NCBI GenBank assembly: GCA_958496175.1
Contig: OY292278.1
Span: 13,764,001 to 13,828,000, forward strand
Direction: 5' to 3'
From: Sisyra terminalis
Taxonomy: Eukaryota; Arthropoda; Insecta; Neuroptera; Sisyridae
Length of the DNA: 64,000 nucleotides
The notes beneath the pieces were generated by a model, which had not been told where the DNA came from, did not search any database, and was given only the letters and a program-made list of their open reading frames with translations. This document shows, in pieces, positions 57,601-64,000 of the stretch. A program made the position numbers and the translations under genes. How positions within the stretch are numbered: the stretch's first letter is position 1; each line of letters starts with the position of its first letter.

Positions 57601-59738
57601 AACTAATCGTTTATGATTTGTGTAATATAATGCGATCGTATAATTGACTTGTATGCCATTTATGCTTATGTTGTATGGCGACATTTGCATAATGGCATGT
57701 AAATTATTGACGCAATGTGAGAGTATTATCGGATTTAATGAACAGGAAATTTGTTTCAATTTTTAAAATTCAAAATGGCATAGGGTGGTAAGAATAGTAA
57801 GTGAATTAAAAGGGGATTTTTAAATTGTTTTTTTTTTATAGATATTTTGGTACTGTTGCAATGCAGATGTGGGATGATTTTGATTAAATTCGTCGCTTTT
57901 TGAATGGAACTACCTTTTTTTTTAAATTTACCAAAATATACAGTAAGGGTTCAAAACCTTTGAAGTATATAAATAATATCGAATTTTTCTTTACCAAAAA
58001 TTCAATGTACACATTTTTCTAACAACTAGAAAATAAATAATTTATTTATTATTAAAGACAAAGAACTTTAGATTTCGGTTGATAAAAAAACGCAAATACT
58101 TAATAATGAAAATAATAAATGCGACATATTTTCCGAAACTTCCTGAACTATTCGAGTTTGCGTATTAACAATTTTGCTATATACCCAGTTGCTGATGACT
58201 GTAGATATTCCAAGCAACTATAAAAAATCCAAAGGAAAAAAAAGTTATAATTTGTATTACTTTTTGAAAGATTGTATTTCAAAAGTATATTTTGAATGTA
58301 TCTTTGTTCAATATTATATTGCAAATTTTAAAACTATAAAAATTGAATTCACCTTATCGAGTTCTTAGTGGCAAAGGAGAAACTTTGGGAAAAAACTATT
58401 AGAATTAATGTTTTCATTTGTATAACTTCTTGATGAAAAAAGAGTTTATATTAATTTTGATACATCCTGAATTTGAAAAAAAAATAGATTTTAAATGTTA
58501 GCAGACAAAAAAGTAACCCCAAAATACGAAATATCCTAAAAATCTGATGTGTTTTTTAAGAAGAATATATCTAATAGACTGGGCCAAAAAAAATAACTAT
58601 TTTTTTTTTAAAAGTTTATTAAAAATATTGTTTAAGATGATAACAAAAAATATCGGGAAGGTTTGAGCCCTTAATATTAATATTAAGAGGTCTATCATCT
58701 TTAATTTCGATTTAATTTCGATCTTTATTTGTGCTTTTATTTTTGCGTCAATGCTGTCAAATTATCAAGGTAAAAAATTCATCTGCACATATATTTATAG
58801 AAAATTAAATTATCTACCAAAAACGTTTCTTTGAAAATTTTTGCCAGACGCCGTTTCCGAATAATCAAGCATTAAACATTGATATAATTTTTAGATTTAT
58901 CTTCTTTATTTTGAAATTTTGTAACTAAAAAACAAATTAATATATAGGAATTTACAATATAGATTTTTGATGGGATATTAATGCTCTTAAAAAAAGATTT
59001 AACATTTTTATATAAAATCACTTTTTCAAAAGTTATTCACAATTAAAGTTGAAGGAAAAATTAAATTGTTGTTTTTTTTCGTTGTTGAACCAATTTTGAA
59101 AGAGTGATTTGATGTAAAAACGTTAGGAGACCTTTTTTGTAGAGAATTAAATTCCCTTCAAGAATCTATATTATTCATTTCTATATATTTATTTGTTCGT
59201 TAGTTACAAAATTCCAAAATAAAAAAGATAAATCTAAAAATCATATCAATGTTTAGAGCATGATTATTCGGAAACGGCGTGTCTGGCAAAAATTTTTACT
59301 GAAACGTTTTTTGTAGAAAATTTAATTTTCTATAAATCTATGTGCAGATTAATATTTTTACCTTGATAGTTTGACAGCATTGACGCAAACATGAAAACAC
59401 TAATGAAAAATCGAAATTAAAGATGATAGACCTCTTAATATTAAGGGCTCCAACCTTCACGATATTTTTTTTGTCACCTTGAACAATATTTTCGATATAC
59501 TTTTCAAAAAAAAAACTAGTCGATTTTTTTGGCCCAGTGTAATATATAACACCTTAGACGAAATCGATAAGAATCGAAGTAAAAATCGCAAGTGGAACAT
59601 TAATTTAAATAAACCGATTTAATTTGTTCTTAAATAAATTTACTAAGCTTATCATCCTAAAGCTTTTTCAGTAAAATAAATTTAGCGTAGAATTGTGGAG
59701 TGAATAAAAAAATTGGTACTTACAAAAAAATGTTTCAT
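53815..59738 (-). CDS. cuticular protein with two RR (chitin_bind_4) domains
   Basis: Coding exons 59738-59724 (MKHFF) and 54627-53815, junctions GTAAGT/TTTCCAG, give 275 residues. Signal peptide: MKHFFAIFVILHTTLIANSHG. The first Rebers-Riddiford chitin-binding domain is at about residues 43-106 (QDENGQYSYGY, then GRYSYVDPNGQLQNVQYTAD, NGFQVSATNHP). The second is at about 173-237 (QDSSGQYSYGY, then GGYSYVDPNGIVQTVTYIAD, NGFRVAASNLP). The tail ends in ETPEVQAARRALEEAHNEIK. The protein should bind chitin in the extracellular cuticle. Most RR proteins have one such domain, so the pair is notable. A 5.1-kb intron separates the five-codon first exon from the rest, and a hAT-like element sits in it. 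Exon 1 is inferred from phase, signal-peptide completion and an upstream TATA box. Confidence 0.85.
54628..58574. other. intron of the RR cuticle gene, AT-rich
   Basis: Unannotated part of the 5.1-kb intron. I see no second gene nested in it. Confidence 0.5.
58575..59541. mobile_element. hAT-like palindromic element, copy 2
   Basis: Ends TAGACTGGGCC and, on the other strand, TACACTGGGCC. Flanks ATATCTAA (58567-58574) and ATATATAA (59542-59549) agree at seven of eight bases, fitting an 8-bp hAT target duplication. The 967-bp unit is almost entirely a palindrome, with arms of about 430 bp around a centre near 59055. No ORF. It is the simple form of the element at 12724-18687. Confidence 0.8.
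59724..59738 (-). CDS. RR cuticle gene, exon 1 (five codons)
   Basis: ATGAAACATTTTTTT followed by the donor GTAAGT. Joined to exon 2 it completes a good signal peptide in frame. TATAAAAG lies 90 bases upstream in the transcript direction. Confidence 0.75.
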
Positions 59739-59789
59739 TTTAGCACTTTTTTCCACGGTTTTATTTGGGACACAAACGTAAAGATTTGG

Positions 59790-59828
59790 TTGAACTAATC
59801 GTATTCCGGGATTGTGGCTGCTTTTATA
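59790..59828 (-). promoter_or_regulatory. core promoter of the RR cuticle gene
   Basis: On the minus strand TATAAAAG (59828-59821), with an initiator-like ATTAGTTC about 25-30 bases later (about 59799). Confidence 0.65.
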
Positions 59829-59829
59829 T

Positions 59830-62800
59830 TAGGTTCGGGAGGTACTCGGATTGCCACGTAATTGTTTCAATAACGCCCTTTGTTTGTATGGGTGAGTATG
59901 CGTAGGGCTTTAATTTCAATGTGAATTGTATGAAGAATATTGTTGTTTGGTCGCATCCTTTTTCGATCACCAATGAAAGAAAGAACACGCAAGACCAATC
60001 GAAAAAATCGTGACTGCTTGATTTGTATAAACCTGACAAGATTAGATGCCAGATGAATATTTCTTCCCGAGTCCCGGAAATGCTCTTGGCAAACATCACC
60101 GCGGAGAGGTCATAGTGTATAATTGCAGAAAAACAAGATTTTATTTTTTTGAATTCAAAAATATTTAAAATAAAATAAAATGTAAATCCTGTTCTATTAT
60201 ATCCTACTTACATCCACAAATTTGGGTATTTTCGATGGTAGTGATTTGGAGAAAAAAATGCCGCCCATTGCATAAAAGAACATAATTTCTGAATTTATTG
60301 TCGTCGGTTCGGGCGATTAGGTATGTGTGAACGATGATGAAGTCATAGATTTTGAGATGGAAAAAATCATAAACGTAACAAATGAAAATGGGAAAAAACC
60401 AGTTGTGATATTTAAGGCAAAAGCGTAACCAGAGTGTAACGTGTTGGAGCCGAAGACGTGGGAGCTATTCGTACGCATTGGACACATAGGGCCCTTGTGG
60501 CCCCCACAGAAGTCTTTAGCATTGGTTGCTAACGTTTGGACTTAACGCCTTTTTAACATCTCGCATCGCTTCACTAACAACGGCCTTGTTAAGTCATTCA
60601 CATTACATTCACGAGCAAATTAGATCAATTTTCATTGTTTGGATTCAAAAACATTAAAAGAAATTTCTAAAATCATCCCCCAAATACCACAAAGATCGAA
60701 GAATCATGTTTTAACTGGTTATCAAAAAAAATATGCTTCTATGTATCAATCAAATAAGACCCAACGACAAAGTGTTACTCTTACAATTTAAATATAAAAT
60801 TTCCGCGAAAAATTATCTATGCAAAAGTATCAAAAGAGCTAGATAACTAATAGGGAAGTGTTTATCGATTGCTTTTGACTTATACCTCAATCTAAATAGT
60901 ACAACTTAATAAGAGTGATAACAAATATTGTTAAAAATTATTATTTAAAGCTAAAAAATTTTTGACAAGCAAAAAGAGTAAATATTTAACAAAAGATATA
61001 AGTTGATAAACTTATCATTATTCGATACCATTAAAACCAAATTTAAGTTTTAATCATAAAAAATTAGTTAAACTCACATCTTAAAAAACATCTAAACGTC
61101 TAAACATCTTTGGGAGATGCACTAAAGTTAATTAAGACGTTGATTACCTCAACTTCGGTTTTTTCAAATTTTTCCCATTTTCTAGCTACAAGTTTGAGCT
61201 CCAGCTCCTTTTCTCCTAGCTTCCCTGTTGTAAAATAGCATTTAGAGACATTTCGAAATCATAGCATTAAAATGCCTTTAATAACTTCAAATGACCACTA
61301 ATGGGTTTTTTGAACATTAATTTACTTTTAAATGTCTTTTCCTTACCACTTCAAAATTATGGAAAGTCAACTTAAAAATTGATTTAACGCTGAAAAATTT
61401 TGAGAAAGAGGTATTTATTGTTTTTGTTAAACTTCATCAGTTAAACTTATAGAGATACAGCGGAACAGGGTACCAATATTAATTGCATAAAAACAAATAC
61501 AATTAGCATCATCATTAAGTAGCAAATAATTAAGCGTTCACGAGCTGTGGAAATTTTTTATAAAATATTTCAAATAATTTAAATCAAAAGCTTATGAAAG
61601 TTATTTGAAAAAAATAAAAGGATAAACAAAAATTAAATAAATCGATGCTACGAATTTGTTGTCTCCACCTGGCGAGTTTTGAAAGAAACATAGATGATTC
61701 TATTTCTAGTCGTGAGATCAGTGGTGTTATTAAATAAGACAAAATACTTACTAAATTGAGATCTATTATTAAATCTTCAGAACACTGTTAGTACATATTT
61801 TCAATTCTTAGTAGTTTTCAAGTTAAAAGAACGTTAATTACGTTTTTATTTCAAATGAATTTATAAAAATGAATTTTTGATGTGGTTATGAAATAAAATC
61901 CCAAAAATATACAATACCACTTAGAATATGTGGAAACATATAAAAGTCAATGATAAAAAATAGCAACTGATCTTCAGCCATATTTAGGTCTATTATCCTT
62001 GTTAGAATACAACCTAATGTTAAAAATATTCAAAAGAGTTATTAAAGACATTTTAAAATATTTTAATTTAAAATGCTTTTATTAGTTGGTCGCAATCTTG
62101 GTATCAATTTGTACAAAATTGTATCTTATTTTGTTTGAAAACTAAAATAATTCATATTTTTTGCCTTAATTCTTTTCAAAATCCATTTTTGATATTGTAA
62201 AATTCTTTCCTCTACAACAAATACTTTTTTCAAAAATTATTTGCTTGAAGTATAGACAGCAACCATTGCAAAAATATTATTAAAAAACCGGTCAATTGAC
62301 AAAAATGTGTTAATACTAACGTAATTGTAAAAATATACAATTACAGATTAGTTAGTAAGTTCTCATCAAGATGGTAAAATTTATCCTCAAGATAAAATAC
62401 TATTTGGGGGACAGAGAAAACGTATGATTTTTCATCTTAGATTAGTGGTAGATAAATATATAGGATATATCTACCAGATAAATTTGTACCTACGAAATAG
62501 TTTTAAGAGCTTACTGGTAGCCTAGTGACCAAGGTGACCGCTCCAAAATTGAAAAGATGGATTTGAATCTTGAACTGAACAAATTTTTGATATTTCTGAA
62601 TATAAAGCAACGAGAAAAAGCAAAAAAATAAAATAAATACTAAGCTATTTTACTAACATGGTTTATCTATTCAAAAATAAAAAAACGGCACTTATTAATA
62701 AATAAAAACAGTGTAATATGAGAACGGGAAAATTTTCAAAAAAAAAAATAATAACATCATTTATTTGCTGTCTTTAGAAAAATAAAAAGTCAGTGTTATT

Positions 62801-64000
62801 TAATAAATAAACATGAATTTTTTTTTATGAAAGTAAATTAAATTTAGAAAAAGCTCGTATTTTTTTGTAATAATATTTGTACAATACATTTAAATAAATA
62901 AGTGATTTCTACCCATTTGCGTGGAATGGGTGATATCACTTATGTTTCAGAAAAAAATAAATAAAGAAAATAAGAAAATCTGAAGAAATATTGCGAATTA
63001 TAAATATTATTTGTTGAAAATAATATTCAAGTTGTTCCTTTCAATCAAGCTTACATATTATTGATAGAAAAAATGAAAATGCACCGCAATTCTCTCACTT
63101 GGCTTGTTTGCTTATTTGACCTTTTCTTTGGCGGTTAAGTTCAAAATTTTTCTCGATGTCTGTATTTTATTTGCCCACATATACAACACCGATATATAGG
63201 CATTTGTCTCTGACAAATATGTGGGATTGCGAAAAAATCCCAGTCTCAGAAACATTGTCGTCAATTCTTCGGGTTCGTTGTTTCACCGGTCATTGAAATC
63301 ACCACTCTTAAATCTATCGCTGAATGCAAAAACAAGACAATTTTCGAGTTATTCCATTCAATGTTAATCGCAAATATTCAACACTAACCGCAGTGGATTT
63401 AAATTTTATGGATTCCTAGATAATTTTGTGGAAAATAACCATTTTAAATGCCTATTGAAATTTTTAAGCCTTTCATGCACTAAATAAAAATTTATAATGG
63501 TATATGAATAGTATTTTATATGGCTACTCAACGCCTTATTTGGGTAAATGCGCTTAGTAAAATTATGAAAAATGTTGAATTTTCTTTTCTAAGAAAAACA
63601 TTTTTTTTCTTTTTAAAAACTTGGTTATATTAACAGAAATTATTAACTACTATACAATTTGTAGAACAAGAAAATATACTCCTAATCTTTTATGTAAATT
63701 AAACCATTTTTCATTCAATGTTTTCCTTAACCTTTTAATACTCATATGATATTAATTATTGCAATATAAATAGTATCAAATCCGTTAATAAAATATACAA
63801 TAAAGGATTTTATTAAGACAGTAAAAATATCAATATGAAACAATAAAACTTATATTATCCCCACAAACAATTAGTTGAGATCACAACAATCAATAAATTG
63901 AAATATTCACACCTTTTTGTACTGTTTTTTTTTTTGTTATATTATCGAAGTCAATTATGATTATTTCGTTTTCAATCAATGTTGCCTCTGTCAAGGGCTT
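59830..64000. other. AT-rich intergenic sequence
   Basis: No supported gene to the window end. About 60440-60600 is less AT-rich. A tRNA-like fragment is at 62513-62575. The open frame at 60099-59824 overlaps the cuticle promoter and is not credible. Confidence 0.4.
62513..62575 (+). repeat. tRNA-derived SINE fragment (possible)
   Basis: TAGCCTAGTGACCAAGG resembles a Pol III A box, and GGATTTGAATCTTG about 30 bases later resembles a B box. The rest does not fold as a tRNA. A degraded SINE is the likeliest reading. Confidence 0.3.

Noticed and set aside
59824..60099. 91-codon minus-strand frame upstream of the RR cuticle gene
   Set aside because: It overlaps the TATA box of the cuticle gene and shows no recognisable protein features.

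Overview
This is an AT-rich stretch of an insect nuclear genome. Evidence: spliced genes with short introns and GT/AG junctions, two cuticle protein genes, a trehalose-transporter-type sugar porter and many insect-type transposon families. The alanine-rich cuticle protein resembles pupal cuticle proteins known from darkling beetles, so a beetle is my best guess; this is inference, not proof.

Layout. 0.4-2.1 kb: decayed minus-strand LINE remnant with a small inverted-repeat element inside. 3.68-6.90 kb: a young Ty3/gypsy-type LTR element with identical LTRs and one intact but internally deleted 803-codon ORF (reverse transcriptase missing). 6.98-7.66 kb: broken copy of a multicopy arthropod protein family. 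9.6-11.0 kb: second decayed LINE. 12.7-18.7 kb: a palindromic, hAT-like non-autonomous element (8-bp target duplication) split by an intact Jockey-clade LINE (13.06-17.56 kb) with both ORFs, a poly(A) tail and a 12-bp target duplication. 21.9-37.3 kb: five-exon minus-strand sugar (trehalose-type) transporter gene of 494 residues. Its 10.3-kb third intron holds a duplicated pseudo-exon, Penelope/hammerhead-type repeats, a Tigger-like remnant and two large palindromes. 42.5-44.0 kb: miniature pogo-like transposon keeping only a helix-turn-helix ORF. 44.55-44.70 kb: short LINE RT fragment. 48.5-50.7 kb: Penelope-like (GIY-YIG) retroelement fragments. 52.3-59.8 kb: a convergent pair of cuticle genes; the 5.1-kb intron of the second carries another copy of the hAT-like palindrome. 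The rest, including 59.9-64.0 kb, is AT-rich DNA without recognisable genes.

How it fits together. Only three host genes are well supported: the transporter (moves trehalose or another sugar across the plasma membrane) and two secreted cuticle proteins, each with a tiny first coding exon encoding the start of a signal peptide. Almost everything else is mobile DNA. The most interesting structure is a set of short repeats, some inverted and flanked by 13-bp duplications, that carry hammerhead-ribozyme-like boxes. The best copy (minus strand, 24841-24905) has a plausible three-stem fold. Similar boxes lie near the Penelope-like coding remnants at 48.6 and 49.8 kb.
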